From contig JALMLS010000156.1 of assembly GCA_038496445.1 (NCBI GenBank), positions 62,001 through 126,000 on the forward strand: a stretch of DNA of 64,000 bases, written 5' to 3'. The notes under the pieces are model-generated. The model was not told the origin of the DNA and did no database searches. It worked only from the letters and a program-made list of their open reading frames with translations. Position numbers and translations under genes: made by a program. Source of the stretch: Trichosphaerium sp. ATCC 40318. Taxonomy: Eukaryota; Discosea; Flabellinia; Trichosidae. Shown one piece after another: positions 46,193-57,224 of this stretch (position 1 is the first letter of the stretch; every line of letters starts with the position of its first letter).

Positions 46193-48960
46193 ATGGCGTC
46201 ACCTTATCTTACTATTGTTCTAGCAATACTCGTGTTGATACAGTTATCAACATGCCAGGAGTCTCCCATTGAATTCAGACCAGGAGCATTCGCTGGCATA
46301 GCAAACAGAAACGATGGCACTGTTAGCATCATTGACGATGTTTCGGAGGAAATAGTCACCATAGAGATCAATGGGACTGATTCTGAACCAATGTTAGTAA
46401 TTTTTTCAACAAAAAAGATATTTTCACTTTCGTCTAAAATTACCCACGTGATTGTTTTGTTTTTTTACTTGTTCTGCGTTTTAATTTTAATGTAAAAATA
46501 GGTACTTTTCTTTCGATAATTTAAATGACCAAGCTTGGGTTGGAGATAGACGACATAGCATAATATACGCTTTCAAAACTGCCGATCTAGCTCCTGGTGT
46601 ACAACCAATAGCCGAGGTATTTTATCACATCATAACAAAAGGTAATAATCTAGTGCTAATACATCGCTGTAGATACAAATAGACGAAGGTATTTTTCACA
46701 TGTTTTCGAATGGGAAACAACTTTGGTATGTTCATCCACGTAAATCCACGATATGTTTTTTAACGTTGTGTCTATAGGGTGTGTAGTGACGTTGCAAATA
46801 CTATGAGTGTTATAAAACTGGATAGCTATGAGGTGTTAAAAGTGATAGATATGAATATTCTTCCAAATAACATTGCTGATGACTTCAAATGTCATGATCT
46901 CGTATCGACAGTACAAGGGATAGCGTTCGTAAGGTGAGTGGAGTATTTTTATGTTACATGTTTACTAAGCCGCTTAATACTAGCATGCTCGCAAAGGATG
47001 ATATTAACAGAGAAACTGGGTATATAGCTAGTTTTGATACAGTCACTTTTGAGCTCTTGGTAGGTGATTTCTTCTTTTTACAAAAAGTTCATTTAAAAAA
47101 ACTGCCTTTCGAGTTTTGGGCCTCTCCAGTAGGCTCCTACGCTAAACCATTAGTGAGAGAATACTCTGCTTTAACTACAAATTAATTAAAAGTTTACTAT
47201 GCACAAACTAACACGTGGATAATAGAGAGTTGTCGAGACTTGCGGTGATCCTCACGTATTTCATAATCAACAAGGTAACACTCTATCACAAGATCTATGG
47301 TCCCCTTGTCAAGTACCTGGAAGAATAACTCGTTTTGATCTTGATTTGAACGAAATCGGCTCGTGGGAATACCCTGGAGTACATGGTAAGTGCGATGAAG
47401 TGTAATAGAAAGAAACTTAACTTCCTTAAAGGAATTTTCGGAGACCCTAAAAACGAGTTCCTTGCTGTCGGTTCAATTACTAATGACGGCGTGGATGCTG
47501 CTAGAACATTACCTGTAGATGATCCAGGGAATTTTATGAGCATCAACACACAAGTTCCAAGGCCACACAACTTTGCGTACAGCCAAGACGGGTCAAAGAT
47601 ATTCATCACATACAGCGGTGCTAGAACTCAAGTAAGCTCTCACTCAGCTTGATCTTGTTGGCTTTTATTTATCTGTTTGTTGTAGGTTGAGATTGTAGAT
47701 ATTGATGTAGCTACTGGAGGACCAGCAGGAACTTCAAGAGTTGTAGAAACTGGGGAGAATCCATTCGGAATCATGTTGATTCCAAAAGTTGTGGCTCCTA
47801 CAAATCCTAGCTTCGATGTCACTGGGTTGACTCTAATAGATAGTACTGATGGTTCAGTTGTAGCCGTATTAGATCTTAGCCAGCCTTATACCGAGATTGA
47901 ATTCGCACCAAACTTGGCGTACAGGTTGGAAGCAACAACTCAAAATAACGATGTGGAGATTTTTATGTTGGTACTCACAGAACGCTCAGCGTACGGCCAT
48001 AAGCGACTTTCAGAAATAAACGCATTGACTTTACTCTAGAGGATTTAATGTAGATGACTCTGCACCTTATGAGTCTTTCGTTTTTGAACCTCTTGAAGGA
48101 GAAGTAAGTGTTGAACTTAAGTCTTAAGCCTTACAACTTTTTTAGGTTTACATTGAAATCATCCCGAGATCACGTGCTAGTGGAGATCTAGGAGAAAAAA
48201 TACTTCATAAACTTCTAGTACAACAACCAGAAGATGATTTCCTATGTTTATCACCACATATTGAAGAAGATGGTTCTTGCAAGTATGTGACGAACAATTT
48301 CGTAACAAACTTTGTAACTCATTTCTTTTTTGTAGCTGTGTGACCTTTTCGTGTGAGTATACAAGCCATGGTGTTATCAACTGTGATACATCGGCATGGT
48401 ACTGTGCTTTCTTTCATAGTAGACCAGAAAGCGTTCATGTTAGTTATCGTGGAAGTATGTGCACTTGTATGCTTTAAACCAATAAACAACCTTTTTTTTT
48501 GCAATTCTGTCAGTCCCACAAACATGAGACTCTGTTTACAAACTAATATTAAGTGTCCAAAATTGGTCTCTTAAACAACTTGCCAGACCAAAAAGGCCGC
48601 TTCAATTACTTGGATAACACTTGTGGTGTTGTTGTAGGTAAGTTCATAGGCCAAATCATAGATACTAAATACCAACTGTTGACTTTTTGTTCGAGATGTA
48701 CAAAATAACGCTTGCACTTAGGTTACTTGTTGTTAGGTGAAAACAAGTATCATTGACAGTGATGGAGAAATTTTGTTGAGTTTTAGCCTGCACTCTCATT
48801 AGGATACCATGATGTCTCTCAAGCAATAATTCTCGGGAAACATCGAGATTCACAACAGTTGTGTGGCGCAATTTTTGACCTAGTTCGACTAGGTTTTCGT
48901 CGTACTATTCTTTCGGAAAAGCGAAAAGCTCTGATGTTGGCAGACTCTACAAAAACATGA
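46193..48960 (+). CDS. Secreted beta-propeller (YVTN/lactonase-like) protein
   Basis: Begins with a signal peptide (MASPYLTIVLAILVLIQLST) and PGAFAGIANRNDGTVSIID, the opening of a lactonase/YVTN-like propeller. Blades include VSEEIVTIEINGTDSEPMYF, GKQLWVCSDVANTMSVIKLD, VGSITNDGVDAARTLPVDD, RPHNFAYSQDGSKIFITYSG and NPFGIMLIPKVV. A Cys-rich C-terminal part follows (CVTFSCEYTSHGVINCDTSA). The last exon (about 48787-48960, PALSLGYHDVSQAIILGKHR onward) is open and ends at 48960, but the junction before it is uncertain; an alternative ends at 48756. About 530 residues, extracellular. Ligand unknown. Confidence 0.7.
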
Positions 48961-49243
48961 AAATACTGAGATAAGAACGAAGGCATGCTTCACGTATTAC
49001 TTTAAACAAATAATAAGCCATAATCACATTTCGACAAAAAACAAACTGTGCAACACGAAGATGCAGTTTTAAATCTCTAAATATGACAAAAAGTGCTCTA
49101 CTGATTTCAATGTATTCTGTTAATACTCGAAACGTAGACTAAAAGATCGAGTAGCTGTCTTTGTGCTTATATTTGTACGAAAATTCATGAAATTCCGCAA
49201 AGTTCGGGTTTTTCGCGCGTGGCACTTTTTGTAGAAGATAAAA
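48961..49243. other. Intergenic stretch
   Basis: No coding or repeat signal seen. Confidence 0.4.
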
Positions 49244-49420
49244 ATGCCAACAACTGTACAAGTAATTCCGTTACACCCTATTGGACCTAATAAAGATATA
49301 ATAAGGCAACATGAACATATTCCAATCAAAAAACAGCCACGGAAAGCAAACAGAGTATCTAACACGAATAGCAATCATAGAGTGCGAGTAGTTGCCACAA
49401 CCCTATTTCGGAAGGTATGA
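49244..49420 (+). CDS. Short basic ORF or first exon, unknown
   Basis: Starts with an ATG and reads MPTTVQVIPLHPIGPNKDII followed by a Lys/Arg-rich end, 58 residues to TGA. The composition looks protein-like and a GTATGA donor-like site sits at the end, so it could be a first exon, but no second exon is evident in 49421-49698. Confidence 0.22.
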   Translation: MPTTVQVIPLHPIGPNKDIIRQHEHIPIKKQPRKANRVSNTNSNHRVRVVATTLFRKV

Positions 49421-49698
49421 AGTTAAAAGAGGTAGTCCCAACACATCAAACATTCAATCATTACGGAGGGCTAACTACTACAACTTCTAAAAAAAATATG
49501 GAAAATAAATGGATAACACAACCATTTCTTCTTCCGCGCTTTTTACAGTTGTTTTTTTTTTTTTCAACTTCTTTATTTCACAATTTCTTTCAGTTGGTTT
49601 TTGTTAAACCAATTCATAAAGTATTTACATATTTTCTTGTTATAGAAGGTTGTACAACTAATCGACGAAAGTTTTTCAAAAAAACTTATTTTCAAAAT
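49421..49698. other. Spacer, T-rich
   Basis: Contains a run of T at about 49550 and no clear exon. Confidence 0.35.
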
Positions 49699-51555
49699 CT
49701 AAGCAAACGTTGTATCAATGCTCACAGCAACGTCCACTGATGCATCCCCTGTATCTAGTGTCTCTGGTTTAAACGAATCTTCATCACTTGTTTCAACGCT
49801 AGATTCTTCATCTTCCTCTTCAATGGAGGCAACTACTTCTTCACCTTCTTCTGAAGAACCGTACATAAATTTTTTTGTTGTAGTTTCAAGCACTGTTGAG
49901 TCATGTACTTTTGTGCCGTCAATACCACTTATAATAACTGTTGATCTCATTGAATGCTTGCCATAGGCGTGTTTCCACTCTCTTAATACGCTTTCATTAA
50001 GCCCGTATACTGTACAAAGAATTAGATATACAAACAATACTAGGCGAATAACACCAAAAAATGTTTCTTACTTATTGCGTTTAAGGTGCCCATGCCGGCT
50101 AGAGTAAAGTGATGAAACATTACCAAGAGGAAGAGTCGTGTTCTCGCAGGTTTAGGCTCTATTATGGTCCACACACGAAATAGTGAAGGACCAATAAAGA
50201 CAACAACAAACATTACTGGATAGTAAACAAATTTTTGCAACTACAATGAAAAAGGTTAGAACGACTGCTTTTCCTATGCTTTGTCAAATACGTACAGCAC
50301 GTTTTTTAATAGTATATTCTTTTCCTCCTTTCTCAATAGATAGTGATTTATAATACCTTGAAGTCAAAATATACCTAAAACGAGAATCAGTGCTACGAAG
50401 TCTTTTTGGCTTGAAAATTGCTTATTTCAGAAAAATAATCAGTATTTTGTTGGGTTTGAGTTTCCTCTTCAAGGTACTTAAGAAGACCGTCGTTGTGTCA
50501 TCATAATAGTACACAATGTTGTTTTTTAAAAGTCAAACAGAAAAAACCGGAAAAACAGCCCGATACGGACTTTTTACGTACATTACAATACATACTATCC
50601 ACATAATCCAAACTTGGATATAATAAAATATCATCCTGTAGTTACCACCAAGGTCTTCATTAACCCAACACCTTTAAAAAGAGAAGGTCAGAAATCATGT
50701 GGACAACTTCATGTCAAAAAAAAAATTCAAACAATAAAAAATATTATACCATTGCCCAGCTGGTCCGTATAACGTAAAAAATATTGGAAACGCTGTGTCT
50801 ATTAGCACTATAGTATATCCGATAATAATCAATATCGTTACTGCTTGTCTTGTAGCTGATTTGCCTCTAAAATCCAAAACTTGTCAGAACCAAATATTTT
50901 CTCCGCTAATGTGAAAAAAATAATCAAAACGAAATTTACCTTGTAACGAGAATGTACAGTGCGATAGCGATGAAAGCGGGCCAAATTCCTCCTTGTATAC
51001 CACCACCTTGCACAAAAACGCCCTACGACGTAATTTAACAACTCGTATAACTCCGTAAAAATGTAATCAAAGCGTTTTTGAAAAGATTACGCAAAAAAAA
51101 AACAATTACGTTCACACTATTTGAGTATGTTTAAACAATTTCGTACTTGTACTACGCATCTAGTGGTACTCTCTTGTGTTCCGTTTTCAAATATTGGCAA
51201 ACCAACGAGCTACAGGAGTAAAGTTAGATAGAACGGCTTGTCATTGTTTTGACGGCTTATTCGCGTTTAGACAGAAAGAGTTTTGTCTATTTCTTTCTGA
51301 ACAACAGTTAAAACAACGTACCAACGCTAACGAGAATACTAGATTGCCTACGGCCATAACAGCAACTAACTTGCTTATTGCTGAGCGAAGTCTAGGGAAG
51401 AAAGTATAATTGCTTAGAATAAACAACTGGGACACTATCGACGCCAACGCCAATACGATAACCAATGAATCTACAATCGTGCTTTGAGTAGCTGATAAAC
51501 CCTCTCCATTATCTACAGGGTCAGTTGTGTTACTTGTCCCATTGTTTGACAACAT
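49699..51555 (-). CDS. cAMP-receptor-like (CAR/CRL) seven-helix GPCR
   Basis: About 390 residues. The N-terminus is short and Asn/Ser/Thr-rich (MLSNNGTSNTTDPVDNGEGL). Helices in order: SLVIVLALASIVSQLFIL; KLVAVMAVGNLVFSLAL; PAFIAIALYILVT; AVTILIIIGYTIVLIDTAF with FFTLYGPAGQWCWVN after it; YIQVWIMWIVCIVM; FVYYPVMFVVVFIGPSLFRV; LAGMGTLNAIVYGLNE. The Cys-Trp in extracellular loop 2 and the Gly-x-x-Asn-Ala-x-x-Tyr-Gly of helix 7 fit the Dictyostelium cAMP-receptor/CRL group. A long acidic Ser/Thr tail (SSEEGEEVVASIEEEDEESS) offers phosphorylation sites for desensitisation. First exon 51555-51322. Ligand unknown. Confidence 0.78.
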
Positions 51556-53337
51556 AATGAACGCCTTTAAAGGTTCGCTTGCTACTCTACAAAAGCTTGT
51601 CCGCGAATTTTGTCTTAATCGGGAAGTATCGCATCATACTTCATATTGGTTGCAGCATCGGAGTAATTGGATTATTGTTACGCCTGTACAGCATCGTTTG
51701 CTACCCTCCAATATAAATAGCGAGGTTTCGCTGTTTTGTTGTATGATATCGAGTTTCCTTTTGCAGTACTAAAGCTCTGTAGTACTGCCTATTACAGTAG
51801 GCTGTACGAAAATGGTAGAAACGAGAGGTACGTTCTTGGTGGTTGAGCCAACTTCTCCCAACTCAAACCGGATTTTCTGACGACTGGGTCTGATCTAGTA
51901 CTGCCGAAGAAGATAGTACTTTGAGCAGGGAAAACTGTATTTTCCCAGCTTGTGTTTACGTGTTTCAAGAAAATCCTGGAAGCGAGTAGACGCATAAAAA
52001 CAATGATTAGAATACTCGGTCAAATAGTTGGTAGGTTTCTTTGCAACGGACTTTCAAACGGAGTTCGCTTTCCTTTTCAAGACGGTGCTCACTTACAAGG
52101 AAAACAGCTGCTTCAAGCCGAATGACTGTGCCTTCATAACCCTCGACCACCAATATTCGTAAATAAAACAAGGCAGCATCGAAGACTGAGTAAACAACAA
52201 TAAGGTAGATAAATAAGTTTTATTTCAGTTTTGTTTTAGAGTCACAATATTATTGCTGTCTTCGTCTACTCGGTAGTTATTTGGTGTAGTCCATGTGTCT
52301 CGAGCGATATCTATAAACGGTATAAGCGTCTATCATAAGAAATTTTCTAAAGTATTAAAAACTAATTTAATTACTGTCCTCAGTGCGGAACTCATACATC
52401 AGTAAATCAAAGCTTAGAGAATTTAACTCATCACAGGACGGGTTTTTTTGAAATAATTTTTTGGTGAAATCAAGCGAAGAGATAACACGTACCGAAGTGT
52501 TAAATGTGTGGCAAGTGCGTCTACGCGCGCGATTTGTACTTGATTCTCAGGTATTCAGTATTATCACTGATGAACCTTAACGCGATGTGAGTAAAGGGAA
52601 CAGACTGTCAAAATTTTGTTGATTTTTGTTTGAAAATGTAGCGCAAGTAAGTAATAGATCAAGCCCCTCTAATAGAGCAAGAACGTCGCACAAGTGCCGT
52701 TGATTTAGCCTCGTTTAAGTTTGTATTTAAAAAAACGGAAGAGATGATAGAGTCAACTAATACCGCACGATGCAAAGGCATTGAAAGCAAAATGAAGGAA
52801 AAAGTCGAGATAAAAACAAAAAAAATCGTACCATAAGTTCGCTTTTGAGCGTAGAGTGTGAAGGAGTGCTTCTTCGTGCAGTTTGTATCAGTTTAACTAT
52901 GTTCGATGAGTTTTTGTAGAGAGAAAAAAGCAAGATGCGAAAGTTTTTGCTCTTTTTTGAGCCTCAGAGTGTAACGGTTATATCTTCCCGCGGTAGCCAC
53001 CCTATGTGGGTGGGTTCAATCATCCAGGGTGCTACCACTCGTATCGCAATTTGACATCATCGATAGGAAGCGTAGATGGTTTTATTGAAGGAAAAGAGTC
53101 GCACCTCATCGTTTAGATGGTTTAAAGTAGTAGTAAGCTAGCTTCCTGGTTTTTTAACAAGTATCATTTGTGCTGTGTTGTATAGCTGTAATGCTTGGCA
53201 ATTATGATTTTCAAAGCGAGTCTTTCAGGCGAGAAAAAAAAGTACCGAAAACTTGGGTATTTTATTTACGTGTCAAAAGAATGTCAGCTATTTACATACT
53301 ACACCAAGTGTAGCTCTACTAAATGCGCGAGCGATTT
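51556..53337. other. Long stretch without a firm gene
   Basis: 1.8 kb. On the minus strand 52560-52230 is partly protein-like (LDFTKKLFQKNPSCDELNSL; SFDLLMYEFRTED) but I cannot connect it to a start, so it may be the last exon of a missed gene or a relic. A tRNA-like hairpin lies at 52960-53040 (listed separately). Confidence 0.3.
52961..53040 (+). other. tRNA-like element with strong hairpin
   Basis: A-box-like GTGTAACGGTTA at 52969-52980 and B-box-like GGGTTCAATC at about 53012-53021 are spaced as in a tRNA, and ggtagc-cacccT pairs with agggtgctacc at 53026-53036 with one bulged base. No cloverleaf fits: the T-stem closing pair is missing and the ends do not form a seven-pair acceptor. It may be a decayed tRNA or a tRNA-derived element. 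Confidence 0.3.
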
Positions 53338-54501
53338 TTAAACGATTTCTGTAGGTTGTGTTTCTTTAAAGGCTTGTTCTGCCGTGGCAGCAGCACCTCG
53401 ACTTAGAATAGATCCAAAAGCGCTTCCTACAATGGAACCTAATACAATGTCAGAAGACGGCAGTCAAAGTGAGGATTTAGGCGAGAAAACTAAATGGCCC
53501 AATGAGTTTATTTCCTATTATTTTACCTGCGTCGCCTGGAGCCTACAGGTGGATTAGAAAACAGTTTGAAAGCGCTTTGAGTTAGACACTTTTTGGTGAA
53601 AATTTTATTGAATAAGAAATAAAAGCGAGATACGTACCGCGTCTAGTGTGTCAGGGAACCACATAGCAAGTAAAACATGCAATATACCTGCACACATAGC
53701 TAAGATGCCACAAATCTTGCCTACGAGGCCAATACCAATCGCCAAAGCACCGAAACTATTTTCATATCAACTTTTTCAAACAAGCACATGTCAAAATCTT
53801 TTCTCAATAATAGAGGCATTCATAGCGTGCCAGAGTATTTTTCATGGCTTTATCTCTGATAAGAATGTACGTACAATACCAAGTATAAACCTCTACCGTG
53901 ATACGTGTGTAAGAAAGGGAACCATTCAAGTGCCATACGGTGCCATACAGGGATTGGTACTATCGCTACGAAGAGCCCGACACCAGAACCGCTTTAAAAT
54001 CTGAGTGAGATTTAAATTAGCGTATTGGTATGCGTACGCGACGTATAAGCACACTATAAAATAAACAATATCAAGCGTCAGTTTAAACAAGCCGAAAAAT
54101 CCAACGAATACCAAGCCTAGTATGAAGTTAGCGTGGTTTGCGTGGCGCCGGTGATAGAAAATGCGTTGTTTGCCGGTTGGTGATAAAATCGTTCTTCATG
54201 CGTCTATAAGCGCCTCACGTACCTAAACTACACAAAGAGGACAGAATGAGTAATAAGCCTGTTCTGTTTTTATTTGCAACGTATTTTCTTACTGTTCCCT
54301 TCACGAAACCATCTAATTGTAATATCAGAGCGTGGAAAGTTGGATTGGCACATTACAAGATTGTAAAAGAAAATGTACTTTGTTTTATTTGTTAGGCGTA
54401 CCATTAACAGTTGGTGCGTGCGTAACAGGCTCCATTGGCTGTATTTCTTCATTTTCATCAAAGTAATCAACTCTGGTAACAAGAGGTTTGGCGTCCGTCA
54501 T
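53338..54501 (-). CDS. Small multi-pass membrane protein, unknown
   Basis: About 200 residues in about six exons. Acidic N-terminus (MTDAKPLVTRVDYFDENEEI), then RKYVANKNRTGLLLILSSLC (helix 1), GLVFVGFFGLFKLTLDIVYF running into IVCLYVAYAYQYANL (helices 2), FGALAIGIGLVGKICGILAM and CAGILHVLLAMWF (helices 3 and 4), and a small-residue tail (GSIVGSAFGSILSRGAAATA) ending EIV. Four helices with both ends inside is a MARVEL/tetraspan-like layout, but I do not recognise a family. Starts 305 bases from the divergent Arb2-like gene. Confidence 0.5.
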
Positions 54502-54806
54502 CGAAGGCTGTATGATTGATTGCGAGTGGGGTATTGGAAACGCTTAAGCGTTGAAAAGACAGGAACGATGCTTCTGTGAAAGACAAGCTTAGTTAAACCT
54601 TCTGCGTTGATGACATCCAGCGAAGCTGAGTTACTATCGCTGGGATACGCTTTTAATGACGCTGGAGAGCTACGGCATCGACGTACTAATGAGGAATTTA
54701 CCAAAGGGACTAAACAACAGTACAATCAAATAATATGTTAGTAGAGGTGTATTAGAACCCTTCTAAAATAAAACTAGCTCTAATATCGGCTCACATACAA
54801 GAAGTA
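54502..54806. other. Divergent promoter region
   Basis: Lies between two divergent start codons; an open frame on the minus strand here is not supported by splice sites. Confidence 0.45.
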
Positions 54807-55869
54807 ATGATACAATCGTATAACCTGCATCCAATACCTACAGTGAAAACACCAGGTACATCAGAAGCATCTAGCAATGAAAATAACGGTTTTTACCAAT
54901 TCAGAAGTATCCTTTCGTAAAGGCTACTCTACTACTTCTCTTGAGCCTTATTATATCAGCAAAAGCCTGTCAACGAGTGTAGAAGACATTGACACAACAT
55001 CTATGACTTTATTGGTTATTTTTAGAGGAGCTGGTCATGGGTTGCGAAGTAACTAGTTTGAATTTGTCTCATTGACTCCTAGAGCTGGTATTTTCTCTGT
55101 GTATGACGCGGTCAATGGTGGTTTGAATAAAGGTTCGATGCTACCACATATACAGAGAGCACACGCAGAGAAATACGAGATGCTTGTGTTGAATCCTAAT
55201 TTAGACCATTATAAGAATGATGCTAGGAACACGTGATTAAATAACTACAATGTTTTTAATTGTAACCAAAATTAGAGTTTATTTAACGCACGCACGTGAC
55301 CTTTGGGAGAAGCACGTTGCACAATTTAAAGGCAAGGTTATAATCTTGGCGTTCAGGTATAATGGCATTGTAACGTTGTTTGTGTTATTTATTTTTATCT
55401 AGTTATGGAGGAGTAATAGTATTGAATTTACTTAGAGACATTGGTAAGTAAATAGCGTATACCCATGCTAAGCGTTGTTTCGAGGTACCTCATTTATGGA
55501 GAACGTTACTCATATAGCATGCGTTGACACTGTACAAGATATTAATAAGCATCTTGGTGTAAGTAGGTTTGTTGCCTCACTGTTATTTTACTTTCTTCAG
55601 GACAATCAAGTGCACAGACAATTATTTGCAGCAAATGCAGTTTTATATAAATCAGGGGATCAACCATTAGGAAGTCTGATAGCAACAGAACATGACGTAT
55701 ATGGGTGCAGGGTATATTCAGTACGTCTGACATAAGTACATATGTATTTTTTACAATTGTTCAGGCCGGGACTACACAACATTCTCTAACTCCTGTCACT
55801 ACGAAAGAACTTGTTTTTGACTACTTCAAATCGAATCGTACATTGATTTCAATGTGTGTACTCTTATAG
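54807..55869 (+). CDS. Arb2/FAM172-like alpha/beta hydrolase
   Basis: About 250 residues over eight exons. MIQSYNLHPIPTVKT starts it; LLVIFRGAGHGLR, DAVNGGLNKGSMLPHI and YEMLVLNPNLDHY follow, the signature of Arb2-type domains (conserved His-Gly and Leu-Asn-Pro-Asn). LAFSYGGVIVLNLLRDIG holds the nucleophile-elbow Ser (Gly-x-Ser-like AFSYGG), and VTHIACVDTVQD supplies a candidate acid. Fission-yeast Arb2 works in Argonaute loading, and an Arb2 domain is also found at the C-terminus of some class II histone deacetylases; which role applies here is not known. One acceptor (TAGAG at about 55090) uses the second AG to keep frame. Confidence 0.7.
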
Positions 55870-55942
55870 AGTAATGGCAAAACGAATAAACTGTAACAGT
55901 TTTTGTATTGATGTCAAGAAAAAGAAATTTTGCTGTTGTATT

Positions 55943-57020
55943 TTACTTTGTAAGTAGCTCAATTACAGCTTTAACATCAGACAGATCTTCCATTATGGCA
56001 TCTGGATTCTGTTTTTTAAGCTCTTCCATCTTTCCGGAACCAGTACCTACTGCTAATACCTACAACATAATATTAGTCTATTAAAAAAATTGAATGAACG
56101 GTAATCAATCACCTTAATTCCATTCTTCTTTGCACATTCGATGTCCCTATAGTAGCATTGATAAACAGGAACATATGTACATATTCGCTGGTATAACAAG
56201 TACCTTAGAGTATCTCCAATGATCCAAACATTACTTCTATCAAAAGTACATGAAAAACTTTTTTCAGTACGTTCTATAGCTATTCTTGGAAGATCATTTC
56301 TATCACCACTGTCACTACCGTAACCTCAATTAATGTCAATACAGAGATTTCGGAATAAGACCTTGCTGTTTGAGTTCAACCCACCTCCTGTTTTAAACAA
56401 TGACAAATCAAATCCTCCTGCTTCAAGCTTCAACTTTCCAGTTGATTCCAAGTTCCCAGTTACAAGACCCTGTAATGTATAAGAGACGTCTACATTGCTT
56501 GATCTTTAGTATGGCATGCCTGGATTACATCTGGACGCTTGTCCATCTCTGCTAGGATCTCTTTTGTTCCTGAACACAAAAACAATCAACTTCTTATTTT
56601 TTTGATATGAAAAAAGTTGTTTGATTTTTTACTTCGTTTGAACTTGGTACCTGGCATTATCGTTATGCGGGATGTCTTTAACTCTTCCCGGGTGTACTCT
56701 GGAAATACTTTCCAAACCTGTGGAAGCAGTTTTGCAATGACATTTTCTTCAAAACCGTATTTTTTAACAATCTCTCTTGAAATAATCGGATCTACGCTTG
56801 TTTTAACGAATTGGAGTGATTTCAACGACGTCACCTGTTTTTCCGCCCATTTTTACTCCGTCGCTTGTCATTGTAACCTTAAATACCTTAGCAAGCGATT
56901 TCGCAAGCGCTCTACCGCCTACAATCATCAAACAAAGTTCAATCAACGGAAAAACAAACCAGCTCCACCAGAGAGCATCAAAGTTCCGTCAATATCCCAA
57001 AGCAATAGTTTTCTTGCCAT
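55943..57020 (-). CDS. HAD-superfamily phosphatase, phosphoglycolate-phosphatase-like
   Basis: About 240 residues over seven or eight exons. The start MARKLLLWDIDGTLMLSGGA carries the DxD nucleophile motif. RALAKSLAKVFKVTM and KMGGKTDPIISREI follow as the cap region, then LVTGNLESTGKLKLEAGGFD (motif II Thr and motif III Lys) and SNVWIIGDTLRDIECAKKNG (motif IV with the metal-binding Asp pair). This order is that of the phosphoglycolate phosphatase-like HAD group, which hydrolyses small phosphate esters. No targeting signal. It converges on the Arb2-like gene with 73 bases between stops. Confidence 0.82.
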
Positions 57021-57224
57021 TTGTGTCATTGTTACAAATCCTCGCTTGGAGAAATAAATGTCATAAACTTAAGTTGGACTTGCCACTAAACCACTAAAAC
57101 GATCGTTCTTCGCCTAATACAGCTCATAGAAAGGTACAAGCTTACTTTAAAGAAATTCAAAAATAAACAATGTTATGCATGAGTTGTTTATTCTAAGTTA
57201 AAGCAGACGTTTTGTGAACTTATT

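Noticed and set aside
49718-49966. 82-codon Ser-rich + ORF
   Set aside because: It is the complement of the acidic tail of the cAMP-receptor-like gene.
52961-53040. Functional tRNA gene
   Set aside because: A- and B-box-like motifs exist, but no acceptor stem and no proper T-stem closing pair can be formed.
56617-57097. Two long + ORFs (146 and 93 codons)
   Set aside because: Antisense to HAD phosphatase exons whose catalytic motifs are clear on the minus strand.
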